Origin: Ruegeria sp. HKCCD4315
GTDB taxonomy: Bacteria; Pseudomonadota; Alphaproteobacteria; Rhodobacterales; Rhodobacteraceae
DNA: 64,000 nt
Reading direction: 5' to 3'
Assembly: GCF_013112245.1 (NCBI RefSeq)
Contig: NZ_WVRN01000001.1
Location: 1,678,501-1,742,500 of the forward strand
Positions 8,175 through 17,242 of the stretch are shown here, one piece after another. Positions within the stretch are counted from its first letter, which is position 1. Each line of letters starts with the position of its first letter. The notes under the pieces are model-generated. The model saw only the letters and a program-made list of their open reading frames with translations. It did no database searches and had not been told where the DNA came from. Position numbers and translations under genes: made by a program.

Positions 8175-9509
8175 TTAAAGATAGTCCGACCGCTGAAGTC
8201 CGTATTTGGCCATCTTCTCGTTCAACGTCCGGCGCGGCAGGCACAATTCGTCCATGACCGACGCGATCGACCCCTTGTGGCGGCGCATTGTATTGTCGAT
8301 CAGCATCCGCTCGAACGCTTCGACATATTCCTTCAACGGCTTGCCTTCGGTGGTCATCACCGGCTGCATCTCTTCATGGTCGGACATCAACAATGACGCA
8401 ATCGTTCCTGATCCACGGCGTGATTGTAGCACGGCACGCTCGGCAATATTGATCAGTTGACGCACATTGCCTGGCCACGGGGCCTGCAACAATTGCGCCG
8501 CTTCCTGCGCACTGACCTGAGGGGCATCGCAGCCATATTCCTCTGCAAATTGCTCGCTGAGGCGCGTGAAGAGGGTAAGAATGTCCTCACCCCGCTGACG
8601 AAGTGGCGGCATGGTGATCCGCAATGCCGCCAACCGATAGAACAGGTCGGGGCGCAGAACGTCTTCGGATGTCTTCCCCGCTTCCTGCAGGTTCGAAATC
8701 GCAACAATCCGCGTTTCAGCAGGGGTGCCCTGCTCGTTCATCACGCTCAGCAGTTTGGCCTGCAACGTATCGCTCAGCGCCTCAACATCTTCCAGCACCA
8801 GTGTCCCGCCGCGTGCTTCTTCGATGGCCGGCAGTTGCGCATCCTCGGGCATCATCGGGCCAAAAAGGCGCTTGGCCAGCGCGTCTTCCTCCAACGCGGC
8901 GCAGGACACCAGAACAAACTTCTTGCCTGCGCGGCTGCCCACCGCATGCAGCGCATGCGCCACCAGCGTCTTGCCGGTTCCCGTCTCGCCGTCGATCAAT
9001 ACATGACCATCGGCTTGCCCAAGATCCAGAATATCCTCACGCAGCCTTTCCATAACCGGGCTGGCACCGATCAGCTTGTTCATGATCTGCGTGCCACCCG
9101 ACAGCTCACGCCGCAGCGCCCGGTTGTCCAGTGTCAGACGGCGTGCATTGCTGGCGCGTTTGGCCAGTTCGGACATGCGATCAGGGTTAAACGGCTTTTC
9201 AAGGAAATCGAACGCACCAACGCGCATCGCCTCAACCGCCATCGGAACGTCGCCATGCCCCGTGATCATTATGACTGGCAGGGTGCTGTCGGCCCCCATC
9301 AGCTTTCTCAAAAGCTGAATTCCATCCATCCCCGGCATCTTGATGTCCGAAATCACAATCCCCGGATAATCCGGTCCCAGAACCTTGAGCGCATCTTCCG
9401 CGCTGGCAAAGGTTTCAGTGTCGTATCCGGACAAAGCAAGCCACTGGCTGATCGACTGGCGCATGTCCTGTTCGTCATCCACAATGGCAATTTTCATGGC
9501 CTGTGCCAT
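8175..9509 (-). CDS. dctD: DctD-like response regulator with AAA+ domain lacking the GAFTGA loop
   Basis: Response regulator of 444 residues, partner of the DctB kinase, expected to control C4-dicarboxylate uptake. Domains: receiver (about 6-120, phospho-acceptor D55 in VISDIKMPG), AAA+ ATPase (Walker A GETGTGKT at 174-181) and a Fis-type helix-turn-helix at the C-terminus (LPRRTLNEKMAKYGL). Unlike true sigma-54 activators it has no GAFTGA: the chain passes from RLFGPMMPED to GGTLVLED, and Walker B reads LVLED rather than LFLDE. It may therefore not act through sigma-54, much as R. capsulatus NtrC. ATG at 9509 is chosen since GAGGA lies 6 bases before it; ATG at 9515 would overlap that site. 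Twelve bases separate it from dctB. Confidence 0.85.
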   Translation of the reverse strand: MAQAMKIAIVDDEQDMRQSISQWLALSGYDTETFASAEDALKVLGPDYPGIVISDIKMPGMDGIQLLRKLMGADSTLPVIMITGHGDVPMAVEAMRVGAFDFLEKPFNPDRMSELAKRASNARRLTLDNRALRRELSGGTQIMNKLIGASPVMERLREDILDLGQADGHVLIDGETGTGKTLVAHALHAVGSRAGKKFVLVSCAALEEDALAKRLFGPMMPEDAQLPAIEEARGGTLVLEDVEALSDTLQAKLLSVMNEQGTPAETRIVAISNLQEAGKTSEDVLRPDLFYRLAALRITMPPLRQRGEDILTLFTRLSEQFAEEYGCDAPQVSAQEAAQLLQAPWPGNVRQLINIAERAVLQSRRGSGTIASLLMSDHEEMQPVMTTEGKPLKEYVEAFERMLIDNTMRRHKGSIASVMDELCLPRRTLNEKMAKYGLQRSDYL

Positions 9510-9521
9510 AGTCATTCCTCG

Positions 9522-11300
9522 TTATTCCGCGGCCTCAAGGCCGTCGCTTCCCAGTGCTGGCAACTGCATTTCAAACACCGCGCCACCATATTGGCCGTTG
9601 CGCGCAGTCAGCCGTCCCCCATGGTCGTTCACGATCCCCGACGAGATGGCAAGCCCCAGTCCAACCCCGTCGCCAGGCTGTTTGGTAGTATAGAACGGCT
9701 CGAACAGGTTCTCGATATCCTCGATACCGTGCCCGTTGTCCCGCACGGTCAGAACCGCCATGTCGCCCGCCGCCAGGATGATTTCCACATCCGGCTCTGC
9801 TACCGATTTGGTGGCATCCAGCGCGTTTCGCAAGAGGTTGACCATCACCTGCTCGATCCGCATCCGGTCCCCCATCACCATGACAGGTTCTTCCGGCAGG
9901 ATCTGAGTGATCTTCACATGACGCTGACGCAGTTGCGGCTCCATCATGGACAAGGCCGAGGCCAGCGCTTCACCAAGGTTTACAGGCGAAAACGCATCCG
10001 CCCCTTTGCGGGCATAAGACTTGAGCTGGCGCGTGATCGCACCCATCCGCTCGATCAGACCGTCGATGCGTCCAAAGCTGGCAAGCGCCTCTTCCGGTCG
10101 GTTGCGCCGCAACAACAGACGCGCCCCGGCGAGATATGTTTTCATTGCAGCCAGAGGTTGATTAAGCTCGTGACTTACCGCAGCCGACATCTCGCCCAAG
10201 GCGGCCAATTTCGAACTTTGCGCAAGGGTCTGTTCCGCCAAATCCAGCGTCTTTTCAACCCGTTCCCGCTCAGCAATTTCCCGCTGTAGCCGTGCGTTCA
10301 ATGCGCGAAGCTCTGCCGACTCGCGCTGAAACAGCGCCATGCGAAGGGTCGCCCGACGGCTGAGCGCATAAAACGTCAGCGCCAGAAGAATCGCAAATCC
10401 CATGATTTCCAGAGCAAGCACGCTGTTCACCTTTTCGCGGATCGACTCAAAGGTGGTGAACGACGTCATTTGCCAACCCCGGAACGGGATGCGTGTTTCC
10501 ATGCGCATCACGGCCTCGCCTTGCAGGTAGGCATCCGGTGGCAAAGCCGTCCAATCGGTTGTAGCCCGAATAGCGCGTTGAATTGCACCCTGCGGCGGTT
10601 GCCGCAGCATCGCCGTGCTCTCTTCCAACCCACGCCAGCGGGGCTCGGTAGACAGGATAATGGTTCCGGTACTGTCGGTGACCATCACCGCGTCCGAAAT
10701 ACCGGCCCAGGCGCGTTCGAATTTCTGAAGGTCGACCTCGACAACGATGACCCCCAAAATTTCCGATCCGTTTTCCAGTCGCCGGGAATAGACGAAGCTG
10801 TATCCGCCGGAGTCCCTGGGAATGACCGAAAAGATCGTGGCATTAGACCGGATGGCATCCACATAATAAGCTGTATTTCTGTGCCCTTCACCCAGCTTGT
10901 TCCGATCCGTTGCGGCAACGGTTCGACCATCGCTGTCCAAAAGCATCAGCGAGGCCGCGCCAATTTCTTCAACGAAGGAAATCAGGCGCTGGGTCGACAA
11001 CGTATAATCACTGGATTGCAGCGCTGAAATCAGGGTCGGGTCTCGTGCCAGCAACTGTGGCACGATCGAGTTTCGACGCAACTCACTCAGCAGGTTACCG
11101 GAATACAGGGCCAGTCGCAGCTCTGCCCGGTTTCGCGTTGATTCCGTGAACCTGTCGGTCAACAGGCTATTGGTAATCCAAACCGTGGTAATAGTTGCAA
11201 GCAGCAAAACAAGAACGGCAACGCGCAAACGCCAGCCCAGCGGAGCACCGCGAAGCGGTTTCAACATATTTGACCAAGCTGATCGCACGTCCGAGTTCAT
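9522..11300 (-). CDS. dctB: DctB-like sensor histidine kinase
   Basis: Inner-membrane kinase of 592 residues that senses dicarboxylates outside and phosphorylates DctD. Two membrane helices (about 24-43 and 292-313) flank a periplasmic PDC-type (double Cache) sensor region. A coiled segment rich in Arg and Glu (about 325-365) leads to the H-box AAVSHELNQPLAAMK with H377. The ATPase region has the N-box (VMVNLLRNALDA), DNGHG and GLGLAIS. Architecture and order (dctB before dctD) match the rhizobial pair. No dctA or dctPQM transport genes lie in the window, so the target genes are elsewhere. The start at 11300 has only a weak ribosome site; M12 is an alternative. Confidence 0.88.
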   Translation of the reverse strand: MNSDVRSAWSNMLKPLRGAPLGWRLRVAVLVLLLATITTVWITNSLLTDRFTESTRNRAELRLALYSGNLLSELRRNSIVPQLLARDPTLISALQSSDYTLSTQRLISFVEEIGAASLMLLDSDGRTVAATDRNKLGEGHRNTAYYVDAIRSNATIFSVIPRDSGGYSFVYSRRLENGSEILGVIVVEVDLQKFERAWAGISDAVMVTDSTGTIILSTEPRWRGLEESTAMLRQPPQGAIQRAIRATTDWTALPPDAYLQGEAVMRMETRIPFRGWQMTSFTTFESIREKVNSVLALEIMGFAILLALTFYALSRRATLRMALFQRESAELRALNARLQREIAERERVEKTLDLAEQTLAQSSKLAALGEMSAAVSHELNQPLAAMKTYLAGARLLLRRNRPEEALASFGRIDGLIERMGAITRQLKSYARKGADAFSPVNLGEALASALSMMEPQLRQRHVKITQILPEEPVMVMGDRMRIEQVMVNLLRNALDATKSVAEPDVEIILAAGDMAVLTVRDNGHGIEDIENLFEPFYTTKQPGDGVGLGLAISSGIVNDHGGRLTARNGQYGGAVFEMQLPALGSDGLEAAE

Positions 11301-11336
11301 GGCCAGACGTTACGCGCGGGCGCGCGCGACCTCAAG

Positions 11337-12005
11337 TCACGCTGCTTCAAACACGCCTGACAATGCGCGGAACAGCGCCACTCCGTCCGTGCCACCATGC
11401 CCTTCATCTGCCGCACGCTCGGGATGAGGCATCATCCCCATTACTCGGCGGTTTTCGGACAGGATGCCAGCGATGTCGCCGACCGAGCCATTGGGATTCT
11501 CGGTATAGGTGAACGCGATGCGATCCTGATCCTTTAGGGCCGCAAGTGTTTCGTCATCCGCGAAGTAGTTGCCGTCATGGTGCGCGATTGGGATACCGAT
11601 CACGTCGCCTGCATTATAGCCCCCGGTAAACACGCTGTCGCTTGTTTCGACCTTCAAGCCCACTGTTTTGCAGATGTATTTCAGACCGGCATTGCGCAGC
11701 AACGCGCCAGGCAGGATGCCGGTTTCCGTCAAAACCTGAAACCCGTTGCAGATACCCACGGCATAGCCGCCGCGTTCGGTATGCTCGACCACCGCCTTAC
11801 AGATCGGAGATTTGGCGGCGATGGCACCGCAGCGCAGATAGTCTCCATAGGAAAAGCCACCCGGTACGCCCACGATATCAACACCGTCGGGCAAGGCCGC
11901 GTCTTTGTGCCAAACCATATCAACCTTGAAACCGGCCTGCTCAAAGGCGACGGCGAGGTCTCGGTCACAGTTGGATCCGGGGAATACGATTACGGCTGCG
12001 CGCAT
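11337..12005 (-). CDS. purQ: Phosphoribosylformylglycinamidine synthase, glutaminase subunit PurQ
   Basis: Class I glutamine amidotransferase subunit (222 residues) that releases ammonia for the FGAM synthase step of purine synthesis, working with PurL and PurS. It begins [13 protein letters not shown], has the nucleophile C86 in [10 protein letters not shown] and the His/Glu pair in MMPHPERA near the end. AGGAGG lies 7 bases upstream of the ATG. It lies 11 bases after an alcohol dehydrogenase gene that separates it from purS; purL itself is at 31-33 kb on the other strand. Confidence 0.95.
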   Translation of the reverse strand: MRAAVIVFPGSNCDRDLAVAFEQAGFKVDMVWHKDAALPDGVDIVGVPGGFSYGDYLRCGAIAAKSPICKAVVEHTERGGYAVGICNGFQVLTETGILPGALLRNAGLKYICKTVGLKVETSDSVFTGGYNAGDVIGIPIAHHDGNYFADDETLAALKDQDRIAFTYTENPNGSVGDIAGILSENRRVMGMMPHPERAADEGHGGTDGVALFRALSGVFEAA

Positions 12006-12016
12006 GGCGGGCCCTC

Positions 12017-13060
12017 CTACGAGACAAAATCTGTAACCACTGCAACGCCCGGAGGGGTTGGGTGGTCAAAGGCGGCAAGCTCAGCACTCACCTGGTTAAG
12101 AGTTATTTTGCGCGTGACCAGCGGGCTCAGGTCAATCCTGCCCCCTGCGATCAGCGACAACAAAGACGGATAGCGCCAGCTTGGCATGCCCCGCGTTCCG
12201 AAAATAGAAAGCTGGCCGGAATAAAGCACGTCCATCGGCAAAGCCATCTGCGTGTGATCCCCGGCCGGCATGCCGATCTGCACCATGCGGCCCATTTTGC
12301 GCAGCGACCGCATCGCCGACACAGTTGTGACTTCGATGCCCAAAGCCTCGATGGCAACATGCGCGCCGCCGCCAGTGATGTCTTTTACTGCCTGCGGCGC
12401 ATCACATGTTGTGGCATTGACAACCGCATCAGCCCCCAAAGACTGTGCATAGCTCAGCTTGTCATCCGCAATGTCGACCACGACGACCCTTGCGCCAAGG
12501 GCCTTGCCTAAAAGCAGCGTGGAAATCCCAACACCGCCGCCGCCGAAGACAGCAATCCATTCCCCACCCTGAACCTGCGCCCGTCCGACCAAAGCCTGCC
12601 AGGCCGTTGTCACACGACACCCCAAGGCTGCAGCAACTTCGGGCGCAATGCTATCGGGCAATGTTGTGAGGTTCGCATCCGCATGGGCCACAGCGATATA
12701 TTCCGCAAAAGCACCATCACAGGTGAACCCAGGAACAATCTGGTCGTTACAGATTGTCTGGTGCCCCTGCGCGCAGTCTGCGCAATGTCCGCAAGCCAGA
12801 ATGAACGGCGCGATGACCTTGTCGCCCACCCGCCAGCGGGTGACCCGAGAACCGACCGCGACAACCTCACCACAATATTCATGACCGGGTGTCATCGGAA
12901 GGATTACGTCCGGGTCCGCGCCTGACCATGCATGCCAATCGGATCGGCACACGCCACACGCCAAAACCCGAACCACAACACCATCTTCGGCGGGTTCGGG
13001 ATCGGGCACGGTCGCAACCTCAAGCGGTTGACGGTAGGTGATCAGACGCGCGGCCCGCAT
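12017..13060 (-). CDS. Zinc-dependent alcohol dehydrogenase (MDR family)
   Basis: A 347-residue medium-chain dehydrogenase that should oxidise an alcohol with NAD(P). Catalytic zinc ligands are C38 in ACGVC and H60/E61 in TPGHEYCG; the structural zinc site is C90, C93, C96 and C104 in CGHCADC...C; the Rossmann turn is FGGGGVG near 170-176, followed by VVVDI (acid at the end of strand two, which favours NAD). Substrate not predictable. It sits between purS (4 bases) and purQ (11 bases) in one direction, so it must be cotranscribed with two purine genes without an obvious metabolic reason. Confidence 0.88.
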   Translation of the reverse strand: MRAARLITYRQPLEVATVPDPEPAEDGVVVRVLACGVCRSDWHAWSGADPDVILPMTPGHEYCGEVVAVGSRVTRWRVGDKVIAPFILACGHCADCAQGHQTICNDQIVPGFTCDGAFAEYIAVAHADANLTTLPDSIAPEVAAALGCRVTTAWQALVGRAQVQGGEWIAVFGGGGVGISTLLLGKALGARVVVVDIADDKLSYAQSLGADAVVNATTCDAPQAVKDITGGGAHVAIEALGIEVTTVSAMRSLRKMGRMVQIGMPAGDHTQMALPMDVLYSGQLSIFGTRGMPSWRYPSLLSLIAGGRIDLSPLVTRKITLNQVSAELAAFDHPTPPGVAVVTDFVS

Positions 13061-13064
13061 TCGA

Positions 13065-13295
13065 TCAGACCAGTTCGATCTCGTAGCGTTCGATGACGGT
13101 GTTGGCCAACAGCTTTTCGCACATTTCGGTCACATCTGCCTCGGTCGCGCCATCGGCCAGTTCAAGATCAATCACTTTGCCCTGACGGACACCTTCGACC
13201 TGATCAAAGCCCATTGCGCCCAATGCGTGCCGAACTGCTTCGCCCTGCGGGTCCAGCACCCCGTTCTTGAGCATCACATGAACCCGTGCTTTCAT
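13065..13295 (-). CDS. purS: Phosphoribosylformylglycinamidine synthase subunit PurS
   Basis: Small structural subunit (76 residues) that bridges PurL and PurQ in the three-part FGAM synthase. The sequence MKARVHVMLKNGVLDPQGEA is the typical start, and DQVEGVRQGKVIDLEL the typical centre. GGAG lies 8 bases upstream of the ATG. A terminator separates it from purC upstream, so purS, the dehydrogenase and purQ probably have their own promoter in 13296-13475. Confidence 0.95.
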   Translation of the reverse strand: MKARVHVMLKNGVLDPQGEAVRHALGAMGFDQVEGVRQGKVIDLELADGATEADVTEMCEKLLANTVIERYEIELV

Positions 13296-13475
13296 TTTGG
13301 CAACTCCACCTTCGGGCCGCTATCCATGGCCCATTTCGTTGCGCGGGGGATAGCGTGCCTGACCGTTTTCGACAACCCTGTTTCCCAAGCAGTTTGCCGC
13401 AGTTGTCATCACGCAAAGCAACTCTTTTGGTTGATAATCAACAGATGAACCTGTCGAGACCGCAAAAACCAAAAA

Positions 13476-13501
13476 TGCGCCGCGATTTTTGCCGCGGCGC
13501 A
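13476..13501 (-). terminator. Intrinsic terminator after purC
   Basis: Minus strand: a 9-base-pair GC-rich stem (13501-13493 with 13484-13476), 8-base loop, then TTTTTGG. It lies 31 bases after the purC stop and divides purC from purS. Confidence 0.85.
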
Positions 13502-13532
13502 GTTTAGTTGAAACAAAAGTTCCCAGAACGGG

Positions 13533-14288
13533 TCAGTTGATCAGTGTCGGCTTGGTGACATTGGTATTCGGTAGCACACCCAAACGGCGCGCAACTTCTG
13601 AATACGCATCGGTCAGATTGCCCAGGTCACGACGGAACACGTCTTTGTCCAGCTTCTGACCGGTTTCGATGTCCCAAAGGCGGCAGCTGTCAGGGCTGAT
13701 TTCGTCAGCCACGATCAAACGCTGATAATCCCCTTCGAAAATGCGTCCGATTTCGATCTTGAAGTCCACAAGGCGGATACCAACCGCCAGCATCACACCG
13801 CTCATGAAGTCGTTCACGCGCAGCGCTAGGCTGAGGATATCGTCCATGTCCTGCTGGCTGGCCCAGCCAAAGGCAGCGATATGTTCTTCGGTGACCAGAG
13901 GATCACCCAGCGCATCGTCTTTATAGCAATATTCAACGATCGGGCGCGGCAGCTGTGTCCCTTCGGATATGCCCAGACGTTTAGACATCGATCCGGCGGC
14001 ATAGTTTCGAACGATCACTTCCAACGGAACGATTTCGCAATTACGCACCAGTTGTTCGCGCATGTTCAGGCGGCGAATAAAGTGGTTCGGAATACCGATC
14101 TGGGTCAGGCCGTTCATGAAGAACTCGGACAGGCGATTGTTCAACACGCCTTTGCCGTCAATCACATCCTTCTTTTCAGCGTTGAATGCTGTGGCGTCAT
14201 CCTTGAAATACTGCACGATCGTGCCCGGTTCGGGGCCTTCATACAAAATCTTGGCTTTGCCTTCGTAGATTTTCTTGCGACGCGCCAT
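13533..14288 (-). CDS. purC: SAICAR synthase (phosphoribosylaminoimidazole-succinocarboxamide synthase)
   Basis: Joins aspartate to CAIR in purine synthesis, using ATP. The 251-residue protein opens [20 protein letters not shown], standard for the family, and has [16 protein letters not shown], the substrate-loop SEFFMNGL and DFKIEIGR. The ATG at 14288 has AAGG upstream; an upstream in-frame start at 14375 would add 29 residues that no family member has. Located first in the purC / purS-adh-purQ run, but with its own terminator. Confidence 0.95.
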   Translation of the reverse strand: MARRKKIYEGKAKILYEGPEPGTIVQYFKDDATAFNAEKKDVIDGKGVLNNRLSEFFMNGLTQIGIPNHFIRRLNMREQLVRNCEIVPLEVIVRNYAAGSMSKRLGISEGTQLPRPIVEYCYKDDALGDPLVTEEHIAAFGWASQQDMDDILSLALRVNDFMSGVMLAVGIRLVDFKIEIGRIFEGDYQRLIVADEISPDSCRLWDIETGQKLDKDVFRRDLGNLTDAYSEVARRLGVLPNTNVTKPTLIN

Positions 14289-14475
14289 AAGCGACCTTTC
14301 CAGTCTGAGCAAAGGGAATGAGTCCCCTCTCGTTGGCGTCCTCATAGTGCAAGCACTCTTTTCCCGCAAGTTCATGTACCCGAGAGGCTTTGACGCAGCG
14401 CAAATACCTTGCGCCCGGGACGTCGTATGGTCATATCATCAGGAAAGAAGATGTAACCCAAGAGGTCCTCACCCA

Positions 14476-14793
14476 ATGACCACGTTCGACGAACGCGAAA
14501 ACGCCTTTGAAGCCAAGTTTGCCCATGATGAAGAAATGCAGTTCAAGGCACAGGCCCGCTGCAACAAACTGCTGGGCCTGTGGGCGGCAGAAAAGCTGGG
14601 CAAATCCGGCGCAGAAGCCGAAGAATATGCCAAGACCGTAGTAGTCGCCGACTTCGAAGAAGCCGGACACGAAGACGTTGTCCGCAAAGTCGCCGGTGAT
14701 CTGGGTGATTTGTCTTCGGCCGAAGAAATCCGCGCCAAGATGGCCGAGATTCTGCCCGAAGCCAAAGCTCAGGTCATGAGCGAGGCCGACTAA
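14476..14793 (+). CDS. DUF1476 protein, zeta-type F1-ATPase inhibitor
   Basis: A 105-residue, highly charged helical protein of the DUF1476 family. Members from Paracoccus and related alphaproteobacteria are the zeta subunit that binds F1-ATPase and blocks ATP hydrolysis. The N-terminus MTTFDERENAFEAKFAHDEE is the conserved inhibitory region. The ATG at 14476 matches the family start, with GAGG 10 bases upstream. It is a single-gene unit ended by a strong terminator at 14843-14880. No ATP synthase genes are in the window, as is usual for this family. Confidence 0.88.
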   Translation: MTTFDERENAFEAKFAHDEEMQFKAQARCNKLLGLWAAEKLGKSGAEAEEYAKTVVVADFEEAGHEDVVRKVAGDLGDLSSAEEIRAKMAEILPEAKAQVMSEAD

Positions 14794-14842
14794 GTTTTTC
14801 TTACACAGCTCATGATCTTCATGAGTTTTATGAATTTGATTT

Positions 14843-14880
14843 GACGCCCCTGTCATGTGACATGGGGCGTCTCTATTTTT
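14843..14880 (+). terminator. Intrinsic terminator after the DUF1476 gene
   Basis: A long hairpin: GACGCCCC (14843-14850) pairs with GGGGCGTC (14864-14871), and TGTCA/TGACA continues the stem with a single bulge, followed by TCTATTTTT. Placed 49 bases after the stop codon. Confidence 0.88.
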
Positions 14881-14914
14881 AACGGCGTTTTGCGCCTTTT
14901 TCTGGAATAACCCA

Positions 14915-15928
14915 ATGACAAACGCGCTGAGCAAGCTTCTGGAAACCAAAGATGCCATTTTGGCTGATGGTGCGACCGGAACAAATCTGTTCAACATGGG
15001 CTTGCAGTCTGGTGACGCGCCCGAACTTTGGAACGTGGACGCCCCCGACAAGATCCGGGCGCTGTATCAGGGTTCGGTGGATGCGGGCAGTGACCTGTTT
15101 CTGACCAACACCTTTGGCGGTACGTCCGCACGGCTCAAGCTGCACGAAGCTCAGAATCGCGTGGGCGAGCTAAACCGCATCGGTGCTGAACTCGGACGCG
15201 AGGTGGCAGACAAGGCCGGGCGTCCCGTCGTGGTTGCAGGATCTGTTGGACCAACTGGTGAAATCATGGAACCGGTCGGCAGCCTGACGCATTCCGACGC
15301 GGTGGAAATGTTCCACGAACAAGCAGCAGCGCTGAAAGAAGGCGGTGTTGATGTGCTCTGGGTGGAAACCATCAGCGCCCCTGAGGAGTTCCGAGCCGCG
15401 GCCGAAGCATTTGCACTGGCTGACATGCCGTGGTGTGGCACGATGAGCTTTGATACCGCTGGGCGCACAATGATGGGTGTGACCTCGGCCGATTTGGCGC
15501 AAATAGTCGAAACGCTGTCCAACCCACCCATCGCCTTTGGTGCAAACTGTGGAACCGGCGCATCAGACATTTTGCGCACAATTCTGGGCTTTGCAGCGCA
15601 AGGCACAGAGCGTCCTCTGATCTCCAAGGGTAACGCGGGCATTCCGAAATACGTGGATGGTCACATCCATTATGACGGCACGCCCGAACTTATGGGCCAG
15701 TATGCAGCTATGGCACGCGATGCCGGCGCGACAATCATTGGCGGTTGCTGCGGAACAATGCCAGATCACCTGCGCAAGATGCGTGAAGCTTTGGATACCA
15801 CCTCGCGCGGCGAACGCCCGACTTTGGATCAGATCACTGATGCGTTAGGTCCGTTTACATCGGCCTCTGATGGAACGGGCGACGAGGCTGTCCCTGAACG
15901 CCGCACGCGCCGCCGCCGCCGCGCCTGA
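14915..15928 (+). CDS. bmt: Betaine/homocysteine-type S-methyltransferase
   Basis: A 337-residue zinc-dependent methyltransferase of the homocysteine S-methyltransferase family (Pfam S-methyl_trans). Zinc cysteines are C212 in GANCGTG and C278/C279 in IGGCCGT; ADGATGTNLFNMGL (17-30) is the conserved first strand. The length and the absence of folate and cobalamin domains fit the separate betaine or methionine-synthase N-terminal-type enzymes of Roseobacters, which pass a methyl group from glycine betaine (or a cobalamin partner) to homocysteine; which donor is used is inference. The Arg-rich tail (RRTRRRRRA) is a curiosity. It converges on the enoyl-CoA hydratase gene with only 6 bases between stops. 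Confidence 0.8.
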   Translation: MTNALSKLLETKDAILADGATGTNLFNMGLQSGDAPELWNVDAPDKIRALYQGSVDAGSDLFLTNTFGGTSARLKLHEAQNRVGELNRIGAELGREVADKAGRPVVVAGSVGPTGEIMEPVGSLTHSDAVEMFHEQAAALKEGGVDVLWVETISAPEEFRAAAEAFALADMPWCGTMSFDTAGRTMMGVTSADLAQIVETLSNPPIAFGANCGTGASDILRTILGFAAQGTERPLISKGNAGIPKYVDGHIHYDGTPELMGQYAAMARDAGATIIGGCCGTMPDHLRKMREALDTTSRGERPTLDQITDALGPFTSASDGTGDEAVPERRTRRRRRA

Positions 15929-15934
15929 AGTGAA

Positions 15935-16711
15935 TTAGCGCCCTTCGAATTTCGGAGGGCGTTTTCCCATGAAAGCCACCACACCTTCGGCGAAATCGCG
16001 CGAGCGACCACATTCGCCCTGCAGATGCGCTTCGGTCGCAAGCTGCTGAGGTAGTGTATTTTCATAAGTTCCACGAATGGCCTGTTTGATCGCGCCGTAG
16101 GCTGCTGTCGGACCATTGGCCAGATATTCTGCCCGTTTCCGCCAATGCGCTGCGAAATTGTCATCAGGTACAGATTCCCAGATCAAGCCCCAGTCATCCG
16201 CTTGTTGCGCGCTGATCTTGTCGGCGAACAACGCCGCACCCATCGCCTTGGCCAGCCCCATCTGGCGCGGCATGAACCAGGTTCCTCCGGCATCCGGTAA
16301 CAAACCGATCCGCGCAAAGGCTTGCAGGAAATAGGCGCTTTCAGTTGCGATCACAACATCCGCGCAAAGGGCGAGGTTCGCCCCTGCCCCGGCCGCAGCA
16401 CCGTTTACAGCCGCAATTGTGGGAACCGGACAGCTGTGGATCGTTTCCAGCATTGGTTCGTATTCGTCGCGCAAAGACCGCTCCAGATCGATCTTGCCGG
16501 TTGAAGAGGCATCGCCCAGATCCTGCCCGGAACAAAAAGCGGGACCAGCGCCGGTGATCACGATGCACCGGGCTCGGGTTGCCGCGTCTTTCATTGCATG
16601 GGTAATTTCAGCGCGCATCTGAGTTGTCAGAGCGTTCATTTTGTCAGGTCTGTTCAAGGTCAGAACCGCCAGACCGTCCGTAATGTCCAGAACAACTGTT
16701 TCGTAATGCAT
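15935..16711 (-). CDS. Enoyl-CoA hydratase/isomerase family protein
   Basis: Crotonase-fold enzyme, 258 residues. VLTLNRPDKMNALT (about 13-26), the oxyanion segment GPAFCSGQDLGD (about 59-70) and GAAAGAGANLALCADVVIA (about 101-119) are clear. The PaaG-like form GQDLGD suggests a 2-(1,2-epoxy)phenylacetyl-CoA isomerase or related isomerase, but a general beta-oxidation hydratase is equally possible; no paa genes lie nearby. ATG at 16711 has GGGAGG 5-6 bases upstream; an in-frame start at 16747 lacks one. It is downstream of ccmH by 75 bases and may be read through from it. Confidence 0.85.
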   Translation of the reverse strand: MHYETVVLDITDGLAVLTLNRPDKMNALTTQMRAEITHAMKDAATRARCIVITGAGPAFCSGQDLGDASSTGKIDLERSLRDEYEPMLETIHSCPVPTIAAVNGAAAGAGANLALCADVVIATESAYFLQAFARIGLLPDAGGTWFMPRQMGLAKAMGAALFADKISAQQADDWGLIWESVPDDNFAAHWRKRAEYLANGPTAAYGAIKQAIRGTYENTLPQQLATEAHLQGECGRSRDFAEGVVAFMGKRPPKFEGR

Positions 16712-16786
16712 GAAAACCCTCCCGTCGCGCCAAGCGTTTTCGAACACTTACTGGCCCAAACAAGAAGGTAAAGGCAGAACCAAACG

Positions 16787-17242
16787 TCAGTCTTCAAGAA
16801 TTCGGCGCAGACGCTCCTTTTCGTCTTCACTCAGCGCCGTGCTTTCAACTGACGCATGAGCTTTGGCACGGGTGCGTAGAAAGTTCAGCCCAACCCCAGC
16901 CGCAATCAACAGCATGATAGGGCCAGCGAGCCAAAGGAACAGGTTCGAGCCGCTGGTGGTCGGCTTAAGCAGAACGTATTCACCGTAGCGATCCACGATA
17001 AACGCGATGGCCTGTTCGTCGGTATCACCTGCAACCAGACGTTCCCGCAGCAACAAACGCAAATCACGCGCCAGATCGGCGTTGCTTTCGTCGATGCTTT
17101 CGTTCCGACAAACAAGGCAACGCAATCCGGTGCTGAGATCGCGAGCCCGTTGTTCCAGCACAGGATCATCCAAAACCTCGTCCGGCTGCACCGAGAACAC
17201 GGGTGTCGCCAGCATCATCAGGATCAGTACAAGGCGTTTCAT
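16787..17242 (-). CDS. ccmH: Cytochrome c-type biogenesis protein CcmH
   Basis: Periplasm-facing thiol protein (151 residues) that keeps apocytochrome c haem-binding cysteines reduced and works with CcmF. A signal segment (1-17) is followed by RCLVCRNESI with the redox pair C42/C45, and one membrane helix near 104-124. It has only the short N-terminal CcmH part; the TPR part (CcmI) is not in the window. Its start overlaps the ccmF stop by ATGA. Confidence 0.92.
   Translation of the reverse strand: MKRLVLILMMLATPVFSVQPDEVLDDPVLEQRARDLSTGLRCLVCRNESIDESNADLARDLRLLLRERLVAGDTDEQAIAFIVDRYGEYVLLKPTTSGSNLFLWLAGPIMLLIAAGVGLNFLRTRAKAHASVESTALSEDEKERLRRILED

Noticed and set aside
8457..10289. 610-codon plus-strand frame opposite dctD/dctB
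   Set aside because: It crosses two well-supported genes on the opposite strand and shows no domain.
14794..14914. Possible SAM riboswitch before the methyltransferase gene
   Set aside because: The only structure is the terminator of the previous gene; I could not find conserved SAM-riboswitch core sequences.
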